From positions 1-34,848 of the forward strand of contig PHAL01000029.1 in assembly GCA_002840355.1 (NCBI GenBank): 34,848 nt of DNA, read 5' to 3'. The position numbers and the translations under genes were made by a program. The notes under the pieces are model-generated. The model ran no database searches. It was not told the DNA's origin and worked only from the letters and a program-made list of their open reading frames with translations. This DNA comes from Elusimicrobia bacterium HGW-Elusimicrobia-3. GTDB lineage: Bacteria; Elusimicrobiota; Elusimicrobia; Elusimicrobiales; UBA9959. Positions 25,252 through 34,848 of this stretch are shown here, piece by piece (positions within the stretch are counted from its first letter, which is position 1; each line of letters begins with the position of its first letter).

Positions 25252-25333
25252 CCTTCATGAGGGCGAGGCTTGCGCAGCGCCGAGCCCGATTGATGAGCGA
25301 GCGCACGGTGTGCGCGAGCGCGTTTTGCGCTCC
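25252..25333 (-). repeat. Intergenic palindromic repeat, copy C (inverted)
   Basis: Read on the opposite strand this matches copies A and B: GAGGCTTGCGCAGCGCCGAGC on the + strand corresponds to the reverse complement of their right half. The central hairpin at 25301-25315 is GCGCAC-GGT-GTGCGC, where A and B have GGCCAC/GTGGCC: two base pairs are changed on both sides so that pairing is kept. The left end is diverged. It lies just beyond the uvrC stop. Confidence 0.65.
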
Positions 25334-25354
25334 GGCATGGGCGGCGCCTCAAGG

Positions 25355-26659
25355 CTATTCAGTTAGTTCCGACTTTCCTCTTAGTTTCCTGTGGTACGTG
25401 ATGCCGAAGCGGTGGGCTTCGTCGCGTAAGGCCTGAAGAAGACGCAGGCCGGGATGGGCGCGTTCCAGCAGCAGCGGCCTCGCCCGGCGGGGGGAGTAGA
25501 TCTCCTCCAGCCGCTTGGCCAGGCTGATAACTTCGATCTTCACTTTCGCGGCGCCTATCGCCTTCATGGCGGCGGCCAGCTGGCCGGGGCCGCCGTCTAT
25601 CACCAGCAGGTCCGGGAGCTGTTCGCCGCGGCGCTTTATCTGCGCCAGGCGGCGGCCCACTATCTCCTCTATCATCGCGAAATCGTCGGAGCCGCCCGGC
25701 GCGTTCTCGAACTTTATGCGGTAATGCCTGTAATGGGCCGTGTTCTTCTCGCCGTTGACGAAGCAGACGGACGAGCCCACCGCATGGCGGCCGAACAGGC
25801 TGGAGGTGTCGAAGCACTCTATGTGGGCAGGCGGCCGGGCCAGCCCCAGCGCCTCTTTCAGGGCCGTCACCGCGCCGGTGCGCGTGACCGCCTTCTCGAG
25901 GAAATCCGGCTCGAGCTTGCCTATCATGACCCGCTCGGCCATGTGGTCGAAGGCGTGCAGGAAGTCGCGGTAGCGCGCGGCCTCCTCGTAGCGCCGCTCC
26001 TCGGCGGCGGCCCGCATCTTGGCCGTGAACTCGCCCCGCAGCTTTTCGAAATCCCCCGCGAGGAAATGCCCCACGCGCGAGGCCAGTGCGCCGTAGTCCG
26101 CTTTGCTGATGCGGCCCGCGCAGGGCGCGCTGCATTGGCCGGTGTGAAAATAGAGGCAGGCCTTTATCTTTTTCTCTTCCAGCGGCGCCGCCAGCGAGAA
26201 GTCCCAGCGGCAGCGCCGCAGGTTCAGGAACTTGATGCGCCACAGCTGGGCCAGCAGTTTCTTGAGCGGCTCGGCCTTGGGGTACGGCCCGAAATACCGG
26301 GCTCCGTCGCGCTCGCGCAGGCGGGTGTAGACCAGGCGGGGAAAATCCTCCCGCGTGATCTTGAGGTACGGGTAGGACTTGGAGTCCTTCCACATCTCGT
26401 TGAAGAACGGCTGCAGCTTGTGTATCAGTTGCCGTTCCACCAGCAGCGCCTCGCGCTCGCTCGCGCTGGCCACGTAGTCTATGCGCCGGATCAGCGCCAC
26501 CAGATTGGGGATCTTGCGGCGCTTGTCCGCCGGGTTGCCGCCGAAGTACTGCGCCACGCGGCGGCGCAGGCTCTTGGCCTTGCCGACGTAGAGCACCGCG
26601 CCGGAGGCGTCGCGCATCACGTACACGCCGGGGCCGTCGGGCAGGTGGGAGAGGTCCAT
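25355..26659 (-). CDS. uvrC: UvrC-type excinuclease subunit, lacking the C-terminal HhH domain
   Basis: 434 residues. The N-terminal GIY-YIG nuclease (residues 11-36, GVYVMR and LYVGKAKSLRRR) makes the 3' incision. The UvrB-binding UVR motif lies near 180-215, and the RNase H-like 5' nuclease keeps Asp284 (ECFDTSS), Asp355 (VIDGG) and the His in DEAHRFGITYH. Full UvrC is ~600 residues; this one stops right after ITYHRKLRGKSELTE, where the two helix-hairpin-helix motifs would begin. Downstream is repeat copy C and no HhH coding. ATG 26659 overlaps the murJ stop (TGATG). The annotation is firm; whether it is fully active is not. Confidence 0.92.
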   Translation of the reverse strand: MDLSHLPDGPGVYVMRDASGAVLYVGKAKSLRRRVAQYFGGNPADKRRKIPNLVALIRRIDYVASASEREALLVERQLIHKLQPFFNEMWKDSKSYPYLKITREDFPRLVYTRLRERDGARYFGPYPKAEPLKKLLAQLWRIKFLNLRRCRWDFSLAAPLEEKKIKACLYFHTGQCSAPCAGRISKADYGALASRVGHFLAGDFEKLRGEFTAKMRAAAEERRYEEAARYRDFLHAFDHMAERVMIGKLEPDFLEKAVTRTGAVTALKEALGLARPPAHIECFDTSSLFGRHAVGSSVCFVNGEKNTAHYRHYRIKFENAPGGSDDFAMIEEIVGRRLAQIKRRGEQLPDLLVIDGGPGQLAAAMKAIGAAKVKIEVISLAKRLEEIYSPRRARPLLLERAHPGLRLLQALRDEAHRFGITYHRKLRGKSELTE

Positions 26660-28227
26660 CAGAAGCGCCCCCCGGTCACCAGCCGCCGTTCCTCTACGCG
26701 CAGCAGCCGCAGCAGCAGGAAATAGACCGCCACGGCCGCGGGCACGGCGGCCGCGGTGACGGCGAGCGGACCGCGGGAGGCCAGGGACTCCCGCAGAAGG
26801 AAAGCGGCCAGGGCCGAGGCCGCCGCGGCCAGCGCGGGGCGCAGCAGCGGCAGGTCCGAGAGGGGGCTGAAGCCGGAGCGCCGTCGCAGTTCGTAGAGAA
26901 AGGCCAGCGCGGCGGCCCAGGAGCTCAGCGAGGTGGCCAGCATCAGACCGCCGGCGCCCATGTTCCCCATGAAGACCAGGCACAGCAGGGCGTTGAGCGC
27001 CAGCTGCGCCGAGACTATGGCCAGGGGCCCTTTAGGCCGGCCCAGCGCGTAAAGCGCGGAGGCTGCCACCTTGTTGAAGCCGTAGGCGGGCAGGCCGAGG
27101 GCCAGCCAGAACAGCGACTGCGCCGTGATGACGCTGGCTTCGGGCGTAAAGCGGCCGTGCTCGAACAGGGCGCGGCAGACCGGCAGCGCCGTGACCATTA
27201 TCCCGGCGGCGGCCGGCAGCATGATCAGCCAGGAAGCCGCCATGGCGTCCTTCAGGTGATGCCGGAATCCCGCCTTGTCACCGGCGGCGCTGCGGCCGGA
27301 CAGTTCCGGCAGCGAGACCGCGGCGGCCGCGGCGGCGAAAAGAGAGACCGGGAACTGCACCAGCCGGGCCGAGTTGTAGATGGCCGTGATGGCGCCGGCC
27401 GGCAGGAAGCTGGCGTAGAAGGTGTTGATGAGCAGCGAGACCTGGTCCTGCGCCAGCGTGACGGCCGCGGGGGCAGCGGCCAGCAGGGCGGGGGCGGCGG
27501 ACAGGCCCAAGAACGGGTTGGAGAACTTCAGCCTGTAGCCTTCCCGGAACAGCGAGGGCAGCAGCAGCGCGGCCTGCAGCAGGCCGGAGGCCGAGGCCAC
27601 GGCGGCTACCGCTATGATCCTGCCGCGCGCGTCCAGGGCGGGCAGCAGCCCGGCCTGGAAGGCCAGCAGCAGCGCCACCACCGACAGTGAGAAGGCCGCG
27701 GGCGCCAGGCCGGGCAGGAAGAACCTGCGCGCGGAATTGAGGGCGGCCGTGAAAAGGGCGGAGACGTTGACGAAGAGGAGGTGCGGCATCAGCACGGCCG
27801 CCAGCAGGGCCGTCAGCGCGAATTTTTCAGGGTCGGAGCGGAAGCCCCAGGCCGTCAGCAGGGCGAACTGCTCCCGGAACAGGATGCCGGCGGCCGCCAG
27901 CAGCGCGGAAAGGGCGAAGATGACGGTCCAGGCGGCGGAGAAGAAGGCCTGTGCCTCGGACGGCCCCTTGAGCTTCTCCGCTTCCAGCCGCGGGATGAAG
28001 ACGGCGTTGAGGGCGCCCTCCCCGGCCGTGCGCCTGAAGACGTTGACCAGCCGGAGGGCCGCGTAGTAGGCGTCGGCCAGCGCGCCGGCGCCGAAGACCG
28101 CCACCAGCAGCGCGTCCCTGGCGTAGCCCAGCGCCTTGGTAACCAGGTTCGCCGCCGTCATGCCGGCCATGCCCCGCGTGAAAGCCCGGCTTTCGGCTGC
28201 CGGCGGCGTATTTGCTTTTTCTGTCAT
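26659..28227 (-). CDS. murJ: Lipid II flippase MurJ (MviN)
   Basis: 522 residues with about fourteen hydrophobic helices, the MOP-superfamily topology. It flips the peptidoglycan precursor lipid II across the inner membrane. The N-terminal family block is clear (ANLVTKALGYARDALLVAVFG, then ADAYYAALRLVN and AGEGALNAVFIPRL). The frame is open far upstream across rpsT, but MTEKANTPP is the sensible start. Its stop overlaps the uvrC start, so the two are coupled. Its ATG lies only 22 bases from the rpsT start on the other strand. Confidence 0.93.
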   Translation of the reverse strand: MTEKANTPPAAESRAFTRGMAGMTAANLVTKALGYARDALLVAVFGAGALADAYYAALRLVNVFRRTAGEGALNAVFIPRLEAEKLKGPSEAQAFFSAAWTVIFALSALLAAAGILFREQFALLTAWGFRSDPEKFALTALLAAVLMPHLLFVNVSALFTAALNSARRFFLPGLAPAAFSLSVVALLLAFQAGLLPALDARGRIIAVAAVASASGLLQAALLLPSLFREGYRLKFSNPFLGLSAAPALLAAAPAAVTLAQDQVSLLINTFYASFLPAGAITAIYNSARLVQFPVSLFAAAAAAVSLPELSGRSAAGDKAGFRHHLKDAMAASWLIMLPAAAGIMVTALPVCRALFEHGRFTPEASVITAQSLFWLALGLPAYGFNKVAASALYALGRPKGPLAIVSAQLALNALLCLVFMGNMGAGGLMLATSLSSWAAALAFLYELRRRSGFSPLSDLPLLRPALAAAASALAAFLLRESLASRGPLAVTAAAVPAAVAVYFLLLRLLRVEERRLVTGGRF

Positions 28228-28249
28228 AGAATGATAAACTATGTCCACT
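28204..28249. promoter_or_regulatory. Compact divergent promoter region, murJ and rpsT
   Basis: Only 22 bases separate the murJ ATG (28227) from the rpsT ATG at 28250 (13 if 28241 is used). For rpsT, TTGCTT at 28212-28217 is 17 bases from TAAACT at 28235-28240, and TAGAAT lies at 28227-28232. Either would start transcription within about ten bases of the ATG. For murJ, TATCAT reads on the - strand at 28236-28231. Neither gene has a Shine-Dalgarno sequence here, so one or both mRNAs may be leaderless and each promoter must extend into the other gene. Confidence 0.45.
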
Positions 28250-28546
28250 ATGGCAAAACTCAAGACCGGAAGGCATACCAGCGCTATCAAAGCCTGGCGC
28301 AAATCAGAGAAGCTGGCGTCCCGCAACAGGGGCATAAAGACCAGGATCCACGACAGCTCCAAGGAATTCGGCGCGCTCGTCGTCAAGAAGGACGTGGAGA
28401 ACGCGCAGAAGATGCTGCCCAAGTCCTACTCCCTGCTGGATAAGGCCGCTAAGTCCGGCACTATCCACTGGAAGGCCGCGGCTCGCAAGAAGTCCCGCCT
28501 GGCTGCGCGCGTCAAGTCGATAGCGCAGAATCCTTCCGTAAAATAA
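28250..28546 (+). CDS. rpsT: 30S ribosomal protein S20
   Basis: About 98 residues, very rich in Lys/Arg, from MAKLKTGRHTSAIKAW to QNPSVK. S20 binds 16S rRNA early in 30S assembly. The pattern K-x-x-x-x-R-N-R-G-x-K-T-R-I near residues 20-33 and LLDKAAKSGTIHWKAAARKKSRL near the end is typical. An ATG three codons earlier (28241) is possible, but family members begin M-A-x-x-K, so 28250 is chosen. A terminator follows directly. It stands alone, divergent from murJ and convergent with holA. Confidence 0.93.
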   Translation: MAKLKTGRHTSAIKAWRKSEKLASRNRGIKTRIHDSSKEFGALVVKKDVENAQKMLPKSYSLLDKAAKSGTIHWKAAARKKSRLAARVKSIAQNPSVK

Positions 28547-28568
28547 CTTTCCTTAAAAGAAAGAGCGG

Positions 28569-28594
28569 ACCCCGGCGCAGTCAGCCGGGGTTTT
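28569..28594. terminator. Terminator between rpsT and holA
   Basis: ACCCCGGC at 28569-28576 pairs perfectly with GCCGGGGT at 28584-28591, loop GCAGTCA, then TTTT. On the - strand the stem is followed by CCGCTCTTTCTTTT, so it may also end holA transcripts. Confidence 0.88.
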
Positions 28595-28595
28595 G

Positions 28596-29597
28596 CTATT
28601 TGGCCGCGGTGATCTCGTAGATCAGCTGGCGCACCACCAGGCCCGGGTCGCGCCGGGAGGTGGACTTGAGCAGTTCCTCGGCTTCCAGGCAGCGGCGCAG
28701 GGAGCGCAGCAGCTTGTCTTCCGTGTAGGAGGAGGCGTCGCGCAGGGCGGAGTGGTACTGGCCGGGCGACATGCCCGCCTGGTAGGCCGCGCCGGGGCCT
28801 TCCCCGCCCTGGGAGAGGCGCTTGGCCTTGAGCAGGCGCTCCAGCGACCTGGAGACCTGCGCCAGCAGGGCCAGCGGCTCCGCCCCCGAGGCCAGCATGC
28901 GCGCGGCGGCCCCGGCGGCCTGCTCGGCTCGCCTGCCGCAGACGGCGTTGGCCAGTTCGAACGGATTCTGCGTCCGGGCGAAGCCGGCCAGCGCCAGCGC
29001 GTCCTCCGCGCTGAAGAACCTGTTCTGCCCGTGCATGTATAAGGTGATCTTTTCGGCTTCGCCGTCGAGCGTGACCGAATCGGTGCCCAGCAGCTCCACC
29101 AGCGTTTCCAGCGCCTCGGCGTCGGTCTTGACGCCCTTGGCCAGCAGGGCCGAGTTGAGGCGCTCCACGGCCTGGGCGCCGGTCATGGGGGCAAAATCCA
29201 CCAGCGCGCAGTCGGCGCCCAGCGCGCCCGGTATCGGGTCGTTCTTCTCGCGCGGCCAGTCGGCCAGCAGCAGCACGGTCGCGCTGGGGCAGGGATCCTC
29301 CAGATAGGCCAGCAGGGCCTTCATCGGCTCCTTCTTGAGCTTTTCCACGCGCTTGAGGGCCACGAAGCGCACTTCGGCCAGCATCGGGGAGGTGCGGGCC
29401 TCGTCCAGGGCCTGGTCAATGTCGGCGCCCTCGGCGTCGCGCACCGAGAAGTTGAAGGACTCGGGCTTGAAGATGCCCTCCAGCGTTTTGAGCGCCTTTT
29501 CCTTCATGGCGGTCTCTTCGCCGCAGAGGTAGTAGACGGGGCGGGTCTTCTTCTTGGCCCATTCGTCAGCCAGGGCCCTGGGGGTAAGCGTTTGCAT
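28596..29597 (-). CDS. holA: DNA polymerase III delta subunit
   Basis: 333 residues. Delta opens the sliding clamp within the clamp loader. The N-terminus RPVYYLCGEETAMKEKAL is the typical delta start, in which the P-loop-like region is degenerate. The middle domain includes TSPMLAEVRFVALKRVEKL, and the C-terminal helical collar runs to the end. Length is normal. The start ATG lies two bases after the lptE stop, so translation is coupled. It is last in leuS-lptE-holA, an order seen in many Gram-negative bacteria, which supports the call. Confidence 0.92.
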   Translation of the reverse strand: MQTLTPRALADEWAKKKTRPVYYLCGEETAMKEKALKTLEGIFKPESFNFSVRDAEGADIDQALDEARTSPMLAEVRFVALKRVEKLKKEPMKALLAYLEDPCPSATVLLLADWPREKNDPIPGALGADCALVDFAPMTGAQAVERLNSALLAKGVKTDAEALETLVELLGTDSVTLDGEAEKITLYMHGQNRFFSAEDALALAGFARTQNPFELANAVCGRRAEQAAGAAARMLASGAEPLALLAQVSRSLERLLKAKRLSQGGEGPGAAYQAGMSPGQYHSALRDASSYTEDKLLRSLRRCLEAEELLKSTSRRDPGLVVRQLIYEITAAK

Positions 29598-29599
29598 GG

Positions 29600-30193
29600 T
29601 CAGGGGTTGGGGTTCACCGTGCCGGCGGGCTGCGCGTCCTGCGAGCCCGGCAGCTTTTTTTGCGAGGTACTCGAGACCGAACCGAAACCGGAAACGGTGC
29701 GCAGCACCACGTCCTTGGCCAGGATCTCCCAGAGGGCCTCGCGCGCCTGTTCCTCGGTGAGGCCGCCGGGCAGCGTGGCGGCGGAGTACATCTTGGTGGC
29801 CTGCAGGGCCGGCTCCTCCCAGAGGTAGCGGTTCTGTTCCTTGTCGAGCAGGCGCACGCCGGCTATCACGTTCAGCTTGTAGACCGTGGGCACCAGATTG
29901 ACGTCGTACTGTATGGGCGTCAGGATGTAGTGGTTGATCTCGCCCACCACCACGCCCTGCGCGATGTTCTCGGGCGCCACCGTGTACTCGCCGTTCTTGA
30001 GGAATTCGTCGATGACCTTGAGCGTGATCTTTTCCTCCAGGCCGAACTGCTGCGTCTTGTTGGAGAAAGGCCGCACCGCTATCTTCTTGATATGCTGCGG
30101 CAGCTTCTGCTCCGCGGGCTTGTAGATGATGTCCGAGGACGCGCCGCAGGCGGCCAAACCCAAGGCCGCCGCCAGTATCGCAAGTTTCTTCAT
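29600..30193 (-). CDS. lptE: LptE-like LPS-assembly lipoprotein
   Basis: 197 residues. The signal peptide MKKLAILAAALGLAAC has a lipobox with Cys16. The body reads KIAVRPFSNKTQQFGLEEKITLKVIDEFLKNG in its first part, the typical opening of the LptE/LPS-assembly family, with GVVVGEINHYIL following. LptE plugs and assembles the LptD barrel that inserts LPS in the outer membrane. The frame opens at 30208, overlapping the leuS stop, but AGGGGGT lies five bases before ATG 30193, which also gives a clean signal peptide. Position between leuS and holA supports the call. Confidence 0.85.
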   Translation of the reverse strand: MKKLAILAAALGLAACGASSDIIYKPAEQKLPQHIKKIAVRPFSNKTQQFGLEEKITLKVIDEFLKNGEYTVAPENIAQGVVVGEINHYILTPIQYDVNLVPTVYKLNVIAGVRLLDKEQNRYLWEEPALQATKMYSAATLPGGLTEEQAREALWEILAKDVVLRTVSGFGSVSSTSQKKLPGSQDAQPAGTVNPNP

Positions 30194-30204
30194 ATTACCC
30201 CCTG

Positions 30205-32718
<2,514 letters not shown>

Positions 32719-32776
32719 TGTGAAGCCTCCATGCTCGTGCCCTTAGCGGGACGGCCGCGGCGCAGGCCGCGGAATT

Positions 32777-32796
32777 GTTATATTTTATCAAATATG
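32777..32796 (-). promoter_or_regulatory. AT-rich promoter island upstream of leuS
   Basis: The only AT-rich stretch between the CheC-like gene and leuS contains, on the - strand, TAAAAT and TATAAC. It lies about 60 bases before the leuS GTG. No good -35 is found at 16-18 bases, so the promoter is tentative. Confidence 0.35.
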
Positions 32797-32814
32797 GTCC
32801 GGTGAGGGACGGGG

Positions 32815-33417
32815 CTAGGGGCGGCCGGGGGGGGTGTGGATGTTTTCCAGCTCCAGCGCCATTTCTTCCGGGATCAGCGCCAGCATCTCGCTCTTGGCGG
32901 AGCACTCGGTGGCGCTCATCCCCAGCGTGACCGTGATGATGCGGAAGCTGGTGTTTATTCCCACGGCGTTGAGCAGTTCCCCGGCCAGTTTGGCCTTGCC
33001 GCCTTCCACGAATTTCGGGACGGTGGGCATGAAACTTTTCTTCAGGGCGTTGAGCAGGGCGCTGATCAGGGAGTTGATGACCACGTTGCCCAGCTCCACC
33101 AGCAGCATCTCGTCGGCGGGCGTCAGCTTGCCCTCCCTGTGGAAGGACTGCCCGGTATAGCACTTGGAGACGCAGGCGATGTCGTCGGGGTCGAAGACCA
33201 TCATCGCCGTCAGGGGGGACATGCCGCGCAGGCCCATGTAGACCGCCACCGCGTCACGCTTGAAATCGTGCGGTTTCAGCGCGTCCTCGAACGTGCCGTA
33301 GGAGACCTTCACGTCCAGGACCTGCCAGGTGCCGGCCGAGGCGCGCGAGAGCCGCTGCAGGCAATAGGCCACGCTCTGCGCCGAGAGGCTTTTGAGGGGT
33401 TCTTCGGGGAGGTCCAT
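32815..33417 (-). CDS. CheC/CheX-like phosphatase-family protein
   Basis: 200 residues. The stretch DEMLLVELGNVVINSLISAL contains the E-x-x-N signature of CheC/CheX/FliY phosphatases (Glu108, Asn111), which remove the phosphate from CheY. Only one such helix is evident. The C-terminal half (ITVTLGMSA and following) fits the beta-sheet of this fold. It follows the CheY-like gene by 9 bases, in the same operon, so the two probably work as a pair. No CheA, receptor or flagellar gene is present in the window, so the output is unknown; pili are a possibility. It could alternatively be a CheC-type dimer without phosphatase activity. Confidence 0.7.
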   Translation of the reverse strand: MDLPEEPLKSLSAQSVAYCLQRLSRASAGTWQVLDVKVSYGTFEDALKPHDFKRDAVAVYMGLRGMSPLTAMMVFDPDDIACVSKCYTGQSFHREGKLTPADEMLLVELGNVVINSLISALLNALKKSFMPTVPKFVEGGKAKLAGELLNAVGINTSFRIITVTLGMSATECSAKSEMLALIPEEMALELENIHTPPGRP

Positions 33418-33426
33418 GGGTGGCGG

Positions 33427-33777
33427 TTAAAACTTCTTCAGGAGCGCTTCGAGCTCCTCGTACATGAAAGGTTTGTGCAGGATGCCGGTCGCGCCCTTTT
33501 CTATCAGCTCGCCGGTTATCGGGCCCTGCTGCACGGCCGTCACCATAACCACGCGCGCGGCGGGGTCCAGGGCGCGGATCTCCTGCAGGGCTTCCAGGCC
33601 GGACTTGCCCGGCATGATGAGGTCCATCAGCACGAGCTCGGGTTTCTGCTGCCGGTAGGCTTCGATGGCCTCATCCCCGGTCTCCGCTTCGCCGGTGATC
33701 TCGTGACCCATCTCGGTCAGCAGGTCCTTTATCATGGACCTGGTGAGGATGTTGTCGTCCACGATCAGTATCTTCAT
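33427..33777 (-). CDS. CheY-like single-domain response regulator
   Basis: 116 residues, one receiver domain only. Acidic pocket Asp7-Asp8, phospho-acceptor Asp52 (LVLMDLIMPG), Thr80 and Lys102 (HKPF) are all in place, so it is expected to be phosphorylated. An AAAGGGA ribosome site precedes ATG 33777. It is first in an operon with the CheC/CheX-like gene. No kinase gene is adjacent. Such stand-alone receivers usually act by binding a motor or a kinase. Confidence 0.92.
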   Translation of the reverse strand: MKILIVDDNILTRSMIKDLLTEMGHEITGEAETGDEAIEAYRQQKPELVLMDLIMPGKSGLEALQEIRALDPAARVVMVTAVQQGPITGELIEKGATGILHKPFMYEELEALLKKF

Positions 33778-33833
33778 AATTTTCCCTTTCGCTCCCGGCC
33801 GCTGTCCGGGCCGGGGCGGCCCACAAAGATTAT

Positions 33834-33862
33834 ATTATAAAAGCGCGTTTAGCGGCGCTCAA
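33834..33862 (-). promoter_or_regulatory. Sigma-70 promoter of the cheY-like operon
   Basis: On the - strand TTGAGC (33862-33857) is 17 bases from TATAAT (33839-33834), with a second overlapping TATAAT at 33834-33829. Transcription would start near 33827, about 50 bases before ATG 33777. Confidence 0.65.
33838..33859 (-). terminator. Possible weak terminator after ybeY, overlapping the promoter
   Basis: AGCGC and GCGCT pair around an 8-base loop just past the ybeY stop, followed by TTTTATAAT on the - strand. The stem is short and it overlaps the next operon's promoter. Confidence 0.3.
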
Positions 33863-33868
33863 GCCCGG

Positions 33869-34291
33869 CTAAAGTTTCTTCAGCAGCGCCGCGGTGCGCT
33901 CGTTCATGCGGCGGCGCAGGGCCGGGGTGGCGTCGTCCATGCCGGCCAGGTGCAGCGCGCCGTGCAGGCTGAGCACCAGCAGCTCGGTCAGCGGCGAGTG
34001 GCCCAGGGCCGCGGCCTGGCTCCTGGCCACCGGCAGGCAGACGTAGATCTCTCCCCACGGGAACCCCGGCACCGGGGCCGGGGGGAGGTTGAAAGCGATG
34101 ACGTCGGTGAGGCGGTCCTTGCCGAGGAAGCGGCGGTTGAGCCGCTTGATGCCGGGGCCGCCGGTGAAGATCAAATTGACCTGCTTGCGGGAGAATTTCC
34201 CCAGGCCGAGCGCGGCCGCCCGGGCCGCCGGTTTTTTAGCGCCCTTGGCCCAGGCCGGTTCGGGAGTTTCAAAGAATACGCTGACCGGCAT
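33869..34291 (-). CDS. ybeY: YbeY-like endoribonuclease, third metal ligand changed
   Basis: 140 residues. YbeY matures 16S rRNA and takes part in ribosome quality control. The family block L-N-R-R-F-L[11 protein letters not shown] is at 51-67. The zinc motif H-G-x-L-H-L-x-G-x-D-H reads [11 protein letters not shown] at 110-120: His110 and His114 are kept, but the third His is Asp120. Asp can bind zinc, so activity may remain. It overlaps the end of phoH by 23 bases; phoH-ybeY is a standard pair, which makes the call firm. Confidence 0.88.
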   Translation of the reverse strand: MPVSVFFETPEPAWAKGAKKPAARAAALGLGKFSRKQVNLIFTGGPGIKRLNRRFLGKDRLTDVIAFNLPPAPVPGFPWGEIYVCLPVARSQAAALGHSPLTELLVLSLHGALHLAGMDDATPALRRRMNERTAALLKKL

Positions 34292-34848
34292 CGGGATGCT
34301 CCTCTTCCCAGCTCTCGTAGGCGGCCAGGATATTCTTTACCAGCGGGTGGCGGGCGACGTCTTTGGCGCTGAAATTCACGAACTTGACGCCCTCGGTCTT
34401 CTTCAGGATCTCCCTGGCGAGCACGAGGCCGGAGCGGTCCTTCTCGCGGATGTCGATCTGCGTGGCGTCGCCGGTCACCACCACGCGCGAGTACATGCCC
34501 ATGCGCGTCAGGAACATCTTCATCTGTTCAGGCAGCGTGTTCTGGGCCTCGTCGAGGATGATAAAGGCGTTCTCCAGCGTGCGGCCGCGCATGTAGGCCA
34601 GCGGCACGGTCTCTATCACCTCGTCGTTGCGCAGCGACCGGAACCGGTCGGGGCCCAGCAGCGCGTGAAAGGCGTCGTAGAGCGGGCGCAGGTAGGGGTG
34701 CACTTTCTCCGAGACGTCGCCGGGCAGGTAGCCCAGCTTTTCGCCGGCCTCCACTATGGGGCGGGTCAGGATGACGCGCTTCACTTCCCCGGCGCGCAGG
34801 GCGCGCAGGGCGCAGGCGGCGGCCAGGAAGGTCTTGCCCGTACCCGCC
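34269..34848 (-). CDS. phoH: PhoH-like ATPase, 5' end outside the window
   Basis: About 193 residues are visible, from Walker A (A-G-T-G-K-T at the window edge) to the stop. Walker B reads [10 protein letters not shown], followed by the PhoH-type block [20 protein letters not shown]. The N-terminal region is cut off by the window end, so the gene continues beyond 34848. PhoH/YbeZ is an ATPase partner of YbeY in RNA metabolism, and the ybeY start lies inside its last codons. Confidence 0.93.
   Translation of the reverse strand, partial: AGTGKTFLAAACALRALRAGEVKRVILTRPIVEAGEKLGYLPGDVSEKVHPYLRPLYDAFHALLGPDRFRSLRNDEVIETVPLAYMRGRTLENAFIILDEAQNTLPEQMKMFLTRMGMYSRVVVTGDATQIDIREKDRSGLVLAREILKKTEGVKFVNFSAKDVARHPLVKNILAAYESWEEEHPDAGQRIL

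Overview
The window is GC-rich DNA, densely coding, from a diderm (LPS-bearing) bacterium. It carries a type IV pilus motor block, an LptE-type LPS-assembly lipoprotein, a secretin and lipoproteins with clear lipoboxes. No rRNA or tRNA is present to fix the taxon. Gene content and style would fit an Elusimicrobiota-like metagenome lineage, but that is a weak inference. Intergenic spaces hold a family of ~110-bp palindromic repeats.

Layout. (1) 1-732: one open frame that joins the start of a membrane protein to the C-terminal end of PurH; the join looks chimeric. (2) 1031-6852, + strand: glnS, nadK, recN and gltX (two aminoacyl-tRNA synthetases, NAD kinase, recombination repair). (3) 6853-7408: non-coding, with repeats and three perfect or near-perfect hairpins. 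(4) 7409-14041, + strand: a single-span GYF-domain/proline-rich protein followed by pilB, pilT and pilC, closed by a strong terminator. (5) 14274-24840, + strand: three genes with overlapping stop/start codons. They encode a ~2,630-residue secreted protein with about seventeen 59-residue repeats and a C-terminal ricin-type lectin region, a TPR-secretin lipoprotein, and a trypsin/HtrA-like protease. (6) 24885-28227, - strand: a short MGMT-type alkyltransferase, a short uvrC lacking its C-terminal HhH domain, and murJ. (7) 28250-28549: rpsT, transcribed divergently from murJ with almost no space between them. (8) 28596-32718, - strand: leuS-lptE-holA, an arrangement familiar from many Gram-negatives. 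(9) 32815-33777, - strand: a CheY-like receiver and a CheC/CheX-like protein. (10) 33869-34848, - strand: ybeY and phoH (phoH runs off the window).

The most interesting candidate system is block 5. A giant repetitive, lectin-tipped exported protein is translationally coupled to an outer-membrane secretin whose usual N-domains are replaced by TPRs, and then to a periplasmic protease. This looks like a self-contained export or display cassette placed directly after the pilus motor genes. Second are the intergenic repeats, whose central hairpin shows paired compensatory changes between copies, implying that the structure is maintained.
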